Translations under genes and position numbers: made by a program | Notes under the pieces: generated by a model | The model's input: the letters and a program-made list of their open reading frames with translations, nothing else | Databases searched by the model: none | What the model was told of the DNA's origin: nothing | NCBI RefSeq assembly: GCF_951805225.1 | Contig: NZ_OX638201.1 | Location: 1,240,001 to 1,304,000, forward strand | Direction of reading: 5' to 3' | Source: an uncultured Flavobacterium sp. | GTDB lineage: Bacteria > Bacteroidota > Bacteroidia > Flavobacteriales > Flavobacteriaceae | Length of the DNA: 64,000 bases | Shown here: piece after piece, positions 1 through 8,635 of the stretch | Layout of the letters: each line of letters opens with the position of its first letter | How positions within the stretch are numbered: the stretch's first letter is position 1

Positions 1-2
1 TT

Positions 3-590
3 AACATTACATGGTGTATCTCATTATTAATTACGCATTCTATAGAGTTTTACATCATTGGGTTTTCTGCTTTTTTACTGATTATAAATGGTGGTTGCGA
101 GATTTTTTTCGCTCTTGCCAATAAAAGAAAATTAGAGGCATGGGGATTATTCATACAGTCTGGAATACTTACAATAATTACTGGAATTTTAATTTTATTT
201 GATCTTGTAAATATTCTAAATGTAAATGAAGTTTTTTTATCTTACTTTTTTATAGCTGGTTTCTTTAATCTTATCCTGGCAGGTTCACTGGCGCAATACG
301 GAATGATAGATTGGAGCCGTTTTAGGAATTTAAACTGGGTTGTAATTTTAGTATCGGCATCAGCCTTATTAATGTTGGTAAGTGATTGGGGAAATACAGA
401 TATACTGCTTGGTATTACTTCTGTTTTGTTTGGATGCGGAAGAATGATTTTAACGGCTAATTTTTCAGAATTAAACACTTTTCCGGACAAAGTAAGCAGA
501 GAGGTTTATCAAAAAATTGATGGAGTGAAAGTAGAATATTTTGAAGCTTTGGAGAAGAACTGGGATGCTGACAGTAATCTATTTCTTTAG
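3..590 (+). CDS. HdeD/DUF308-like membrane protein (5' end outside window)
   Basis: The frame is open from the left edge (first complete codon at 3) to the TAG at 588-590, giving 195 residues with the N-terminus missing. At least five hydrophobic segments are visible, with short charged loops such as ANKRKLEAWG, followed by a soluble tail of about 45 residues. The paired-helix pattern with a small loop between helices resembles the DUF308/HdeD family of inner-membrane proteins, whose biochemical role is poorly defined. An ATG at 303 lies in the middle of the membrane region and is not a credible start. Family assignment is from pattern only; that it is a multi-pass membrane protein is secure. 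Confidence 0.6.
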   Translation, partial: NITWCISLLITHSIEFYIIGFSAFLLIINGGCEIFFALANKRKLEAWGLFIQSGILTIITGILILFDLVNILNVNEVFLSYFFIAGFFNLILAGSLAQYGMIDWSRFRNLNWVVILVSASALLMLVSDWGNTDILLGITSVLFGCGRMILTANFSELNTFPDKVSREVYQKIDGVKVEYFEALEKNWDADSNLFL

Positions 591-658
591 GGATGATTCT
601 TAGTATTTTTAAGAATTTTATAAGATTACGACAGATTAAATAGCAACAATTAGGTATA

Positions 659-692
659 AAAAAATCCCATTTCGTTAGAAATGGGATTTTTT
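659..692. terminator. bidirectional terminator hairpin
   Basis: A perfect 14-bp stem (659-672 with 679-692) closes a six-base loop. A-rich and T-rich flanks make it work on either strand. It sits between the 3' ends of two convergent genes (590 and 722), as expected for a shared rho-independent terminator. Confidence 0.85.
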
Positions 693-721
693 GTGTCTGT
701 TAATGAATAATTTACAAACGT

Positions 722-2332
722 TTAACTTTTCTTGAAAATTTGGTATTTTGGTTTTTCGTAATCAGTTATGTCCAAAATAATATCATAAACGCCTGTTGAA
801 ATTTCAATATTATCTCCTTTTGGCATTATTCCGTCGCTCATATCTTTTCCAAAGTTTAAAGTCCAATCGTCATTAAAACGAAATTTAAGCTCTCCTGTTT
901 TTAAAGTCACATTTTTAATTGTCCAAATTCCTTTTGTTTCAGTTTCAAAAAGTTTTGCATCAGGACCATCCCAGCCTTTTTCTGTGGCAGTTCCTACAAT
1001 TCCCCAAGAAGGAAATATTTTTGTTGCTTTTTTTAGTTGATTTCCTACATGAAAACTTAATGACTCTATTTGTGAAGTCTTGTCTCTTTCAAAAATTACA
1101 TCACCCATTAATTCTTCAGCGAAAAATAAATTTTCTTTTACAGGATATAGAATAGTTGTAGGCCCGTTTCCACTTTGCAATTTTAATTTATTGTTTTCAA
1201 CTGTAAGGTAAATTACAAAATTGTCTTCTACTTGATAAGTTCCCACATATTGCTTTAAAGTTTCTGAGCTTACGTTGGCTACAATTGGAATTTTATAATC
1301 TTTATCATATAAATTATACAAAGTTTTTATAATAGCATAAGTGGCAGTATTTAAACCTCTTTCTGTATTTGTAAGCAGTATAATGCAGACATCATCTTGG
1401 GGAATTTGAACAAAATTGCTGCAAAAACCAGCTCCATAACCACTATGGCCAACTGTCATTTTTCCAAACATTTTCATTGTAATCCAACCATAACCATAAT
1501 TTTTTTTGAAAGATGTATATGCTTTTTCTAAATTTTCTTTGGAGATAATTTTGTAATTTTTTAGTCCATTATAATATTTGTTTAAATCTTCAACAGTTGA
1601 GTATATTCCACCAGCTGCAAAAGGCATAGGTGGATCATAAACAATCGATGGTTTTTGTTCTTTTTCAGTAAAAATCTCATAGCCAATGGTTTTATTTTCA
1701 CTTTTTAGATTTTTAAAAGCAAAACCACTTTGCTTCATTTTCAATGGTTTGAATATGTATTTTTCAACTGCTTTTTCGTAACTCATTCCAGTAACTTTTT
1801 GAATTACATAGCCTAGAAAATAATATCCCGAGTTAGAATAACTCCAATCGGTTCCAACTGGAAAATCCAAAGGTTTTGTTTTTTGAAATTCAATAAATGA
1901 TTTTTCCGTTTGGTCTTTCATATCATTTCCTCTTGTATAGTCATAAACTCCAGAGGTATGGGTTAACAAACTTTCAATTGAAATAGCATTTGCATCGGGA
2001 TAATCTGGATAGAACTTTGAAAGTTTATCCTGCAATGAAAGTTTTTTTTCTTCTACTAATTTTAAAATTACCGTTGCTGTAAAAGTTTTTGTAATGGAAT
2101 ATATTTGAAAAATGCTCTTAGCGTTATTTTCCTTTTTTAGAGCTACATTTGATAATCCATAACCTTTATCTAGTAAAGTTTCTCCTTTTTCAGAAATAAA
2201 AACAGAACCGTTAAATAGATTTTGTTGATTGTAAAATTCAAAAAGTTGTTCTAATTTTTCTTTCTTAGTTTGTGCAAAACCCAATTGTGTTATAAATAAT
2301 AAAATAAAAGTGATTGATTGAATTGATTTCAT
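722..2332 (-). CDS. secreted serine hydrolase (beta-lactamase/PBP-like) with C-terminal SusE/F-like domain
   Basis: A 536-residue exported protein with an N-terminal signal peptide (1-20). Residues ~25-340 form a class C beta-lactamase/DD-peptidase-type serine hydrolase: the SxTK motif has Ser79 and Lys82, the Tyr-x-Asn motif is Tyr165-Ser-Asn167, and the third motif is His296-Ser-Gly. Residues ~350-440 resemble the DUF3471-type domain that follows many such hydrolases. Residues ~442-536 (starting WGIVGTATEKGWDG) look like the C-terminal carbohydrate-binding domain of SusE/SusF outer-membrane proteins. Many relatives are esterases or peptidases, so I do not call antibiotic resistance. The gene stands alone, divergent from the next lipoprotein. 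The hydrolase call is firm; the C-terminal domain call is by resemblance. Confidence 0.82.
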   Translation of the reverse strand: MKSIQSITFILLFITQLGFAQTKKEKLEQLFEFYNQQNLFNGSVFISEKGETLLDKGYGLSNVALKKENNAKSIFQIYSITKTFTATVILKLVEEKKLSLQDKLSKFYPDYPDANAISIESLLTHTSGVYDYTRGNDMKDQTEKSFIEFQKTKPLDFPVGTDWSYSNSGYYFLGYVIQKVTGMSYEKAVEKYIFKPLKMKQSGFAFKNLKSENKTIGYEIFTEKEQKPSIVYDPPMPFAAGGIYSTVEDLNKYYNGLKNYKIISKENLEKAYTSFKKNYGYGWITMKMFGKMTVGHSGYGAGFCSNFVQIPQDDVCIILLTNTERGLNTATYAIIKTLYNLYDKDYKIPIVANVSSETLKQYVGTYQVEDNFVIYLTVENNKLKLQSGNGPTTILYPVKENLFFAEELMGDVIFERDKTSQIESLSFHVGNQLKKATKIFPSWGIVGTATEKGWDGPDAKLFETETKGIWTIKNVTLKTGELKFRFNDDWTLNFGKDMSDGIMPKGDNIEISTGVYDIILDITDYEKPKYQIFKKS

Positions 2333-2624
2333 GTTTTTTTTAGACTTTTTATTGAATTCTAACTAACAGTTTGCCCTTTGTGACAGTTGCGTAAATTTAG
2401 AATAAAAGATTACAAATAAAAATTCCGAACTGAATTTTCAAGCAAAATTCAGAGCACAATCCAAGTGTCGGGGATTAAACCAAAAATCTATTGATTTCTA
2501 TACTATTTAGCCATTTTTTTTTATTTCAAAAAATGAATGTATTAAAAACCAAATAAATAGAAAAATTAATGTAAACTTTATCTTATTTATAAAAAATATT
2601 ACATCTTTACAAAAACTTTAAATC

Positions 2625-3167
2625 ATGAGAAAAATAGTATCACTGTTTTTTGTTTTGTTTCTGTTTGCTTCCTGCGATAAGGACGGTAGTATTTTTAACG
2701 GAGAAGCACAACTGCCCCCGGCAACAACTACCGGAGCAAACACTGTTGGATGTCTAGTCGACGGCAGAGTATTCTTGCCGCATCAAAGCGGCATTAATCC
2801 TTCAGTAAATTGTTTCTATCAAATTGAAGGAGGAGAACAATATTTCGTTCTGAATTTCGCTGATCTTCGCAACGAAAAAAGTGAAATGGTCGTGGTGATG
2901 CTCAGAAAAGTTGAAGTAAAAGAAGGAGAAGTGTACAAACTAAACAAAAAATTTTCTATAGCACCTGAACTCACCGGAGCAATAGGAGTTTACAGTACAG
3001 CGGATAGTCAGTTATATTATACTAATGAAATCGTGAAGGGTGAATTGAAAATAACGCGTTTAGATCTTTCAAAATCAATTATAGCAGGGACTTTCTGGTT
3101 TGACGCCGTTAGTGATAAAGGTGCAAAAGTGCAGATAAGAGAAGGACGTTTTGATTGGAATTATTAA
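2625..3167 (+). CDS. small lipoprotein, DUF6252-like
   Basis: A 180-residue protein starting with a type II signal peptide; the lipobox cysteine is Cys17 (FASC). The mature part is predicted soluble and rich in beta-strand. It ends in a GTFWFDA ... EGRFDWNY pattern, as in a family of Bacteroidota lipoproteins that I recall as DUF6252. The role of that family is unknown. It is preceded by a 292-bp AT-rich divergent intergenic region and followed by 277 bp in which I see no gene. It appears monocistronic. The lipoprotein call is strong; the family name is tentative. Confidence 0.65.
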   Translation: MRKIVSLFFVLFLFASCDKDGSIFNGEAQLPPATTTGANTVGCLVDGRVFLPHQSGINPSVNCFYQIEGGEQYFVLNFADLRNEKSEMVVVMLRKVEVKEGEVYKLNKKFSIAPELTGAIGVYSTADSQLYYTNEIVKGELKITRLDLSKSIIAGTFWFDAVSDKGAKVQIREGRFDWNY

Positions 3168-3444
3168 TGTTAAAAACAGTATATGATAAGAAAAATTACT
3201 TTTAACACATTTATTCTGTTTACTTTATTTAAAGAAATTAGCTTACTTTTAAGTTGATTTGCAGGATAATTATTTTAAATTTTTATTAGTAAACGGTTTG
3301 TATGTCCTGTTTGGGATTGATCAAAAAATCTATTTAATTTCTCAACTGTTTTTAAATGAAAATGATAATTTGTTTTAGTTAAAAGAATACCTGAACTCAC
3401 GTTTGTAATAATTACACCCAACGGCTTCAATTAAACTTTTTTAA

Positions 3445-3825
3445 TTAGTCTGTGATTAATTTGAATTTTACAGGTTGAAAAAATATATTTGAATTTTTCT
3501 CAAAATAAATTCCGTTTTCTTTTTTATCAAATTTTACTTTGTAATTATGAACTATGGTAGTTTGTGCAATTACATTTACCTGGTAAGTATCTTCAATTTT
3601 ATTTACTTTGGATATATCCTGAACAATACCATTAATCACAACCGATTTAGGAACAACAGAAGTGTCATTTAATTTAAAACTAACTATATATCCTCTTTCA
3701 CGATTACTGTTATAACTTTTATACGTTTGATTTTTAATATCTAAAAGCTGTCCGGAACAGGAAAAAAGAAAAAAAAGTCCAAAAGAAAATAATAAAAAGA
3801 CGGCTTTAGGAATACTATTTTTCAT
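3445..3825 (-). CDS. small lipoprotein of unknown function
   Basis: A 126-residue protein from the ATG at 3825. An in-frame TTG 24 bases upstream would add eight residues ahead of a clean type II signal peptide, so the ATG is preferred. The lipobox cysteine is Cys23 (LFSC). The remaining ~100 residues are polar and likely beta-rich, with no motif I recognise. It is divergently transcribed from the S41 protease lipoprotein 56 bp away, so the two share a promoter region. Function unknown. Confidence 0.6.
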   Translation of the reverse strand: MKNSIPKAVFLLFSFGLFFLFSCSGQLLDIKNQTYKSYNSNRERGYIVSFKLNDTSVVPKSVVINGIVQDISKVNKIEDTYQVNVIAQTTIVHNYKVKFDKKENGIYFEKNSNIFFQPVKFKLITD

Positions 3826-3880
3826 ACTTTTAGCGTTTTGCAACCACAAATTTAACTTAAATTAAACGATTGAAAAAATA

Positions 3881-5383
3881 ATGAAATTAAAATACATTGT
3901 TAAAACATTACTTGTAGGATTGGTTTTTACAGCTTGCAGCAAAGATTCTGATTCTGACACTAAAGAAGCCACAACTACCAAGCCAGACGAGATTAACAAC
4001 TTTGTTTGGAAAGCTATGAATTCTTGGTACTACTGGCAGCCCAATGTAGCCAATTTGTCCGACGACAAAATCACTTCTACCGAAGTATATAACAATTTAA
4101 TCAACGGAAAAACTCCCGATGCGCTTTTTTATTCACTCCTATATCAAAGAGGAACTGTCGATAGATTTTCCTGGATTGAAAACAGTAATCAGATTGTGCG
4201 TGTTTCAAAAATTGCAGAAGTCGAAAAAATAGGTGGTTTTAATTACGCAATCTACCCAAAAGACGGATCAAATACAAATATGGTAGCCTTAATTAACTAC
4301 ATTGTACCTAATTCACCAGCAGCTTTGGCAGGATTGAAAAGAGGCGATGTTATTACAAAAATAAATGGAAGCCAGCTTACTTCAAGTAATTATAATCAAC
4401 TGGAAAATACACAATTGACAATTACTTTGGCAGCAAGCGTGCAATTTACAAGCAGTAGTTTAGTTACTACTGACAAAGCAGGAACTGTTACTGTAACAAC
4501 AACAGAAATTAATGAAAACCCAGTTGCTTATTACGAAAAGAAAGTATATGGGGCAAAGAATATTGGTTATCTGGTTTTTAATGGTTTCAAACCCGATTAT
4601 AATGATGAACTCAATTTGGCTTTCGCTAAAATGCAATCGGATGGAATTAATGAATTGGTTTTAGATTTAAGATACAATGGAGGCGGTTCATTACAAACGG
4701 CAGTTGCTCTGGCTCAGATGATTAATGGCGGTTTTACTAATAAACCATATATTTATTTAGACTTCAATAATAAACACAATAGTGAAGACGGCTATCAAAA
4801 TCTTTCCGACAAAGTAAACATTTTTAACTTGGTTGATAACGAACCAACTTTTCAGAGGCAAGAAAGTATAAACAGCCTTGCTTTGACAAAAATATATGTG
4901 CTGGTAAGTTTTCAAACTGCTTCTGCCAGCGAGCTCACGATACAATGTCTGAAAAAATACATTAACGTAGTTACAATAGGAGAAGAAACTGTTGGCAAAT
5001 TTGTTGGCTCAAACACATTATACGATTCTCCTGCTACTGATTATACGTCCTATGCCAATCGAAGCACTAAGCACAAATGGCAATTGCAACCTATTACTTT
5101 TTCATATTACAATAAAGACAAAGACGCAAATCCAGCGAAAATTGTACCTGATTACGAAATCAATCCTTATATTACTTTCCTAAATCTGGTTGAATTTGGA
5201 AACGTAAAAGATCCTTATTTGAATAAAGCTCTCGAATTAATTACAGGGCAAACTATGCGAACTACAGCAAAAACCGCCAATTCTTCTTTTTTATTAAAAA
5301 TTGACAATCTTGCTGCATTAAACCCTACAAATACTGCCAAAGGTTTATATATAGAGGATATTAAAAGGTTGAAAAATCAATAA
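3881..5383 (+). CDS. S41 family C-terminal-processing peptidase, lipoprotein
   Basis: A 500-residue lipoprotein (lipobox Cys19, FTAC). Residues ~130-185 form a PDZ domain (NSPAALAGLKRGDVITKING), followed by an S41 (tail-specific protease) catalytic domain. The S41 signature is present: YNGGGS near 265-270, the nucleophile region TASASE at 347-352 (Ser348 or Ser350), and the general-base lysine at Lys373 in IGEETVGKF. A serine/lysine dyad protease of this type, anchored on the outside of a membrane, would act on periplasmic or surface proteins. It is monocistronic, with a strong hairpin 47 bp after the stop. Substrate unknown. Confidence 0.85.
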   Translation: MKLKYIVKTLLVGLVFTACSKDSDSDTKEATTTKPDEINNFVWKAMNSWYYWQPNVANLSDDKITSTEVYNNLINGKTPDALFYSLLYQRGTVDRFSWIENSNQIVRVSKIAEVEKIGGFNYAIYPKDGSNTNMVALINYIVPNSPAALAGLKRGDVITKINGSQLTSSNYNQLENTQLTITLAASVQFTSSSLVTTDKAGTVTVTTTEINENPVAYYEKKVYGAKNIGYLVFNGFKPDYNDELNLAFAKMQSDGINELVLDLRYNGGGSLQTAVALAQMINGGFTNKPYIYLDFNNKHNSEDGYQNLSDKVNIFNLVDNEPTFQRQESINSLALTKIYVLVSFQTASASELTIQCLKKYINVVTIGEETVGKFVGSNTLYDSPATDYTSYANRSTKHKWQLQPITFSYYNKDKDANPAKIVPDYEINPYITFLNLVEFGNVKDPYLNKALELITGQTMRTTAKTANSSFLLKIDNLAALNPTNTAKGLYIEDIKRLKNQ

Positions 5384-5429
5384 TTAGCAACGAAATTAAA
5401 TTTACGAATTAAAGTAGAAGTAGTAAAAA

Positions 5430-5463
5430 AAATGGCGTCAATTGTATTCAATTGACGCCATTT
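5430..5463. terminator. hairpin terminator after S41 protease gene
   Basis: A perfect 15-bp stem (5430-5444 with 5449-5463) with a four-base loop TATT, preceded by an A-run and followed by a short T-rich stretch. It lies just after the S41 gene and before the convergent nitroreductase gene, so it may serve both. Confidence 0.8.
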
Positions 5464-5563
5464 GGATTTTGTGACGGGAACAGGACAAATTTCAACATCT
5501 TTTATGGATGATTTGAAGAAATTAGCTTACTATTTCCTCTAATAATTAACATATCTAATAGCA

Positions 5564-6193
5564 TTAATAAACTTTCGTTATCATTTCATCTATAGGCAAA
5601 CGAACTTTTTTGGTAGTTGCCATATAGTCTTTTTCCGAATCCCGATATCCTAAAGCGAGGATAACTGTAGAATGCAACCCTTTTTGTTTCAAACCCAAAA
5701 CCCCATCGATAATGGCGGCACTAAATCCTTCGATAGGAGTGGCGTCCACTTTCAATTCTGCCGCAGCAATAAGTGCAGTTCCTAGTGCAATATAAGCCTG
5801 TTTTGCTGCCCAAAGTGCTTTTTGCTCTGCGTTAATAGCGCTAAAATAGGAATGCAATCCATTTCTAAATCCTGATAAGGCACCAGCATCAAGACCTCTT
5901 TGTTTTTCTGTCATTAGAATGTAATCGTCAATGTAACTCGAAGACATGTCATTGAATGCAGCAAAAACCAACAAATGAGAGCAAGAGCTAATCTGTCCAT
6001 TATACGAATCAGCACCTAATTTTTTTTGAATTTCCGGATTGCTTACAACAAAAACACGGTAAGATTGCAGACCACAAGAAGATGCTGAAAGATTTATAGC
6101 CTCTAAGATCTGATCGACCTTTTCTTCTGTTACTTTAATGTTACTGTAAGCTTTTGTGGCGTAGCGCCATTTTAAATTTTCTATCAAATTCAT
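5564..6193 (-). CDS. NAD(P)H-dependent nitroreductase-family oxidoreductase
   Basis: A 209-residue flavoprotein of the nitroreductase (NfsB-like) family. It begins with the typical WRYATKAY motif for FMN phosphate binding and has the LSASSCGLQSYRVFVV segment and a late EGFSAAIIDGVLGL ... ALGY block. Such enzymes are FMN-dependent dimers reducing quinones or nitro compounds in the cytosol. The start is set at the ATG at 6193; a further upstream frame would begin inside the promoter-like CAAATATA at 6218-6225. It stands alone. Confidence 0.85.
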   Translation of the reverse strand: MNLIENLKWRYATKAYSNIKVTEEKVDQILEAINLSASSCGLQSYRVFVVSNPEIQKKLGADSYNGQISSCSHLLVFAAFNDMSSSYIDDYILMTEKQRGLDAGALSGFRNGLHSYFSAINAEQKALWAAKQAYIALGTALIAAAELKVDATPIEGFSAAIIDGVLGLKQKGLHSTVILALGYRDSEKDYMATTKKVRLPIDEMITKVY

Positions 6194-6217
6194 TGCTATG
6201 TCTATCTTAATTTTTGG

Positions 6218-6225
6218 CAAATATA
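6218..6225 (-). promoter_or_regulatory. candidate -7 element of nitroreductase gene
   Basis: On the minus strand this reads TATATTTG, matching the Bacteroidota -7 consensus TAnnTTTG, 25 bases before the chosen ATG. I do not see a clear TTG at the -33 position. Confidence 0.4.
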
Positions 6226-6326
6226 AATGATATTGTTTTCTTTTTCGAGTTTTTGAAGCGCCCTGGGAAACTCCAAATCCATAATCTTAGGCCACTAAAG
6301 AATATTTATCTGTTTTACTTCATTAT

Positions 6327-6355
6327 TATATTTGTTTAAAGATTATTAATCTTTA
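6327..6355 (+). promoter_or_regulatory. candidate promoter -7 and operator palindrome of mesX-mesD
   Basis: TATATTTG at 6327-6334 matches the TAnnTTTG -7 consensus. It is followed by a palindrome at 6337-6355 (TAAAGATT, ATT spacer, with the complementary AATCTTTA) that would cover the transcription start. This would leave a leader of about 115 bases before the mesX ATG. A repressor site controlling methionine synthesis is a reasonable inference, but the regulator is not identified and no clear -33 TTG is seen. Confidence 0.4.
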
Positions 6356-6460
6356 TAAATAAACTTTAAAAGAATAATTAACTGATTTTATGTGTAAATA
6401 AAAATATTTAATCTTTTATATTCAAATTTGCAAGGTAAAAAAACTAAACATTATCATCAG

Positions 6461-7513
6461 ATGAAAGCGAACATACAAGAAAATAGGGGAATAAACGAAA
6501 AGAAGAATATTGAAAAAACTCAGAATACAATCCCGAATGATTTTGCATTCACACTAAAAAGCACTTGTTTAGATGAAAACTATCACCCCTCAAGTGAAAC
6601 GCGTTTGACAACCAATTTTGCAAACCTGGCCAGAGGAGGTAATCGCCAACAAAACTTGCGTAATGCCTTAAATATGATTAACAATCGATTCAATGCGTTG
6701 GCTCATGTAGATAACCCAAAAGCTGATCGTTACCTTGTAGAACTTGAAATCATCACAGTAACGATGAGTATTGATGATAAGAATGGTATTAACAATCTGC
6801 CGTTGATTGAAGTTTTAAAAACGAATATTTTTGACCGCAAGACTAGCCAGCATATCGAAGGTATCGCCGGAAATAATTTTTCGTCTTATGTTCGTGATTA
6901 TGATTTCAGTATTTTATTGATCGAGCACAATAAAAATAAATCTAATTTTTGCATTCCTGAAAAATTTGGTGATTTACACGGAAAACTTTATAAGTGTTTT
7001 GTAAGTTCAGCCACTTATAAAGAGCACTTTAAGATGTCGCCGATCATTTGTCTAAGTGTATCGAGCAACAAAACTTATACTCGCACTGAGTATCAGCATC
7101 CGGTTTTGGGCTTTGAGTATCTGCAGGATCAGTATTCTATCACTGATGAATATTTCTCTAAAATGGGCTTAAAGGTTCGTTTTTTCATGCCTCAGAATAG
7201 TGTGGCACCGATGGCTTTTTATCATTCCGGAGATCTGCTTGCTGATTATACTGATCTTGGATTAATCAGCTCAATCAGTACGATGGAGACTTTTCAGAAG
7301 ATTTATCGCCCTGAAATTTACAATGCAAATTCAGTGGCTGGAAAAATCTATCAACCTACTCTTAAACACGAAGATTATTCACTGACTCGCGTGGATTATG
7401 ACCGTGAAGAGCGCAGCCAATTGGCTGTTGAACAGGGTAAATATGCTGAAGAGTATTTCATTAAGCCTTACAAAAGTCTCCTGGAACAATGGTCTGCTAA
7501 TTTTATCCTTTAA
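6461..7513 (+). CDS. mesX: MesX-like DUF1852 protein, partner of methionine synthase MesD
   Basis: A 350-residue protein of the DUF1852 family. From memory, published work on folate-independent methionine synthases (Price, Deutschbauer and Arkin) reports that MesD-type enzymes need a DUF1852 partner, MesX, proposed to be an oxygenase. The immediate neighbour here is a MesD-like protein 31 bp downstream, which fits. Several conserved-looking acidic and histidine positions occur, but I cannot name a metal site with confidence. The start is the ATG at 6461; an in-frame TTG at 6428 is less likely. No signal peptide is seen, so it should be cytosolic. Confidence 0.8.
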   Translation: MKANIQENRGINEKKNIEKTQNTIPNDFAFTLKSTCLDENYHPSSETRLTTNFANLARGGNRQQNLRNALNMINNRFNALAHVDNPKADRYLVELEIITVTMSIDDKNGINNLPLIEVLKTNIFDRKTSQHIEGIAGNNFSSYVRDYDFSILLIEHNKNKSNFCIPEKFGDLHGKLYKCFVSSATYKEHFKMSPIICLSVSSNKTYTRTEYQHPVLGFEYLQDQYSITDEYFSKMGLKVRFFMPQNSVAPMAFYHSGDLLADYTDLGLISSISTMETFQKIYRPEIYNANSVAGKIYQPTLKHEDYSLTRVDYDREERSQLAVEQGKYAEEYFIKPYKSLLEQWSANFIL

Positions 7514-7544
7514 TTGATTACAACGCATTAAAATTATACTACTT

Positions 7545-8576
7545 ATGAAGAAATTATTATTACCCACCTCTATTGTTGGAAGTTTACCCAAACCTGCTTG
7601 GCTTGCACCACCCGAAAAACTTTGGTCACCATGGAAATTAGAAGGCGATCAGCTACTTGAAGGAAAACAAGATGCTTTACGCATTTCTCTACAGGAACAA
7701 CAATTGGCAGATCTGGATATCATTTGTGACGGTGAGCAGACACGCCAACATTTTGTAACGACTTTTATCGAGCATTTAAGCGGTGTAGATTTTGAAAATC
7801 GTAAAACTGTAAAAATCCGTAACCGTTATGACGCGAGTGTTCCAGTGGTTGTAGGTGAGGTTGCACGTCAAAAAGCAGTTTTTGTTGAAGATGCTAAATT
7901 TTTACGTAAACAGACTAACAAGCCTATAAAATGGGCATTGCCAGGCCCGCTGACAATGGTAGATACCTTGTACGACGACCATTATAAAAGCAGGGAAAAA
8001 TTGGCGTGGGAATTTGCGAAAGCACTCAACGAAGAAGCAAGAGAACTTCAAGATGCAGGGGTAGATATTATCCAATTTGATGAACCTGCATTTAATGTGT
8101 TCTTTGATGAAGTAAACGATTGGGGAATGGCAGCATTAGAAAGAGCCATTGAAGGTTTACACTGTCAAACTGCGATTCATATTTGCTATGGTTATGGAAT
8201 ACAAGCAAATACTGATTGGAAAAAGACATTAGGTTCGGAGTGGCGACAATACGAAGAAATTTTTCCGAAAATTCAAAAATCTAAAATTGATGTGGTGTCT
8301 TTAGAATGTCACAACTCCAATGTGCCTTTAGATTTAATGGAACTTGTTCGCGGTAAAAAAGTAATGGTTGGCGCCATTGATGTGGCAACCAACACTATCG
8401 AAACACCAGAAGAAGTAGCGAATACCCTGCGTAAAGCGCTTGAGTTTGTAGATGCCGAAAATCTTTATCCTTCTACAAATTGCGGTATGGCTCCGCTATC
8501 TCGAAACATAGCCAGAGGCAAGTTAAGTGCTTTAAGTGCAGGAGCAGAAATTATACGCAAAGAACTTGGGATTTAG
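7545..8576 (+). CDS. mesD: MesD-like folate-independent methionine synthase
   Basis: A 343-residue protein corresponding to the C-terminal catalytic barrel of cobalamin-independent methionine synthase (MetE), without the N-terminal folate-binding half. The zinc ligands match the MetE set in order: His212 and Cys214 (IHICYG), Glu254 (SLECHNS) and Cys313 (STNCGMAPL). The homocysteine-side motif IQFDEPAF is at 176-183. The short length and DUF1852 neighbour point to MesD rather than MetE; the methyl donor of that class is, as far as I know, not established. The reaction would be methyl transfer to homocysteine. It lies 31 bp after mesX and 59 bp before the transporter. Confidence 0.85.
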   Translation: MKKLLLPTSIVGSLPKPAWLAPPEKLWSPWKLEGDQLLEGKQDALRISLQEQQLADLDIICDGEQTRQHFVTTFIEHLSGVDFENRKTVKIRNRYDASVPVVVGEVARQKAVFVEDAKFLRKQTNKPIKWALPGPLTMVDTLYDDHYKSREKLAWEFAKALNEEARELQDAGVDIIQFDEPAFNVFFDEVNDWGMAALERAIEGLHCQTAIHICYGYGIQANTDWKKTLGSEWRQYEEIFPKIQKSKIDVVSLECHNSNVPLDLMELVRGKKVMVGAIDVATNTIETPEEVANTLRKALEFVDAENLYPSTNCGMAPLSRNIARGKLSALSAGAEIIRKELGI

Positions 8577-8599
8577 TTCTCAATATATTAATAATGAAG

Positions 8600-8617
8600 T
8601 CCGTGCCTCCACGGAGG
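8600..8617 (+). other. small GC-rich hairpin between mesD and transporter gene
   Basis: TCCGTG at 8600-8605 pairs with CACGGA at 8610-8615. An alternative pairs CCTCC at 8606-8610 with GGAGG at 8613-8617. It is a GC-rich island in AT-rich DNA, 18 bp before the transporter start codon, and could modulate its expression. There is no T-run, so it is not a terminator. Confidence 0.35.
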
Positions 8618-8635
8618 AATAATATTTAAAACACA

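Noticed and set aside
722..2332. Beta-lactam resistance gene
   Set aside because: The serine hydrolase motifs alone do not indicate beta-lactamase activity, and the extra C-terminal domains point to a different substrate.
8613..8617. GGAGG as a Shine-Dalgarno site for the transporter
   Set aside because: It is 18 bp before the start codon, is locked in a hairpin, and this phylum generally does not use such sites.
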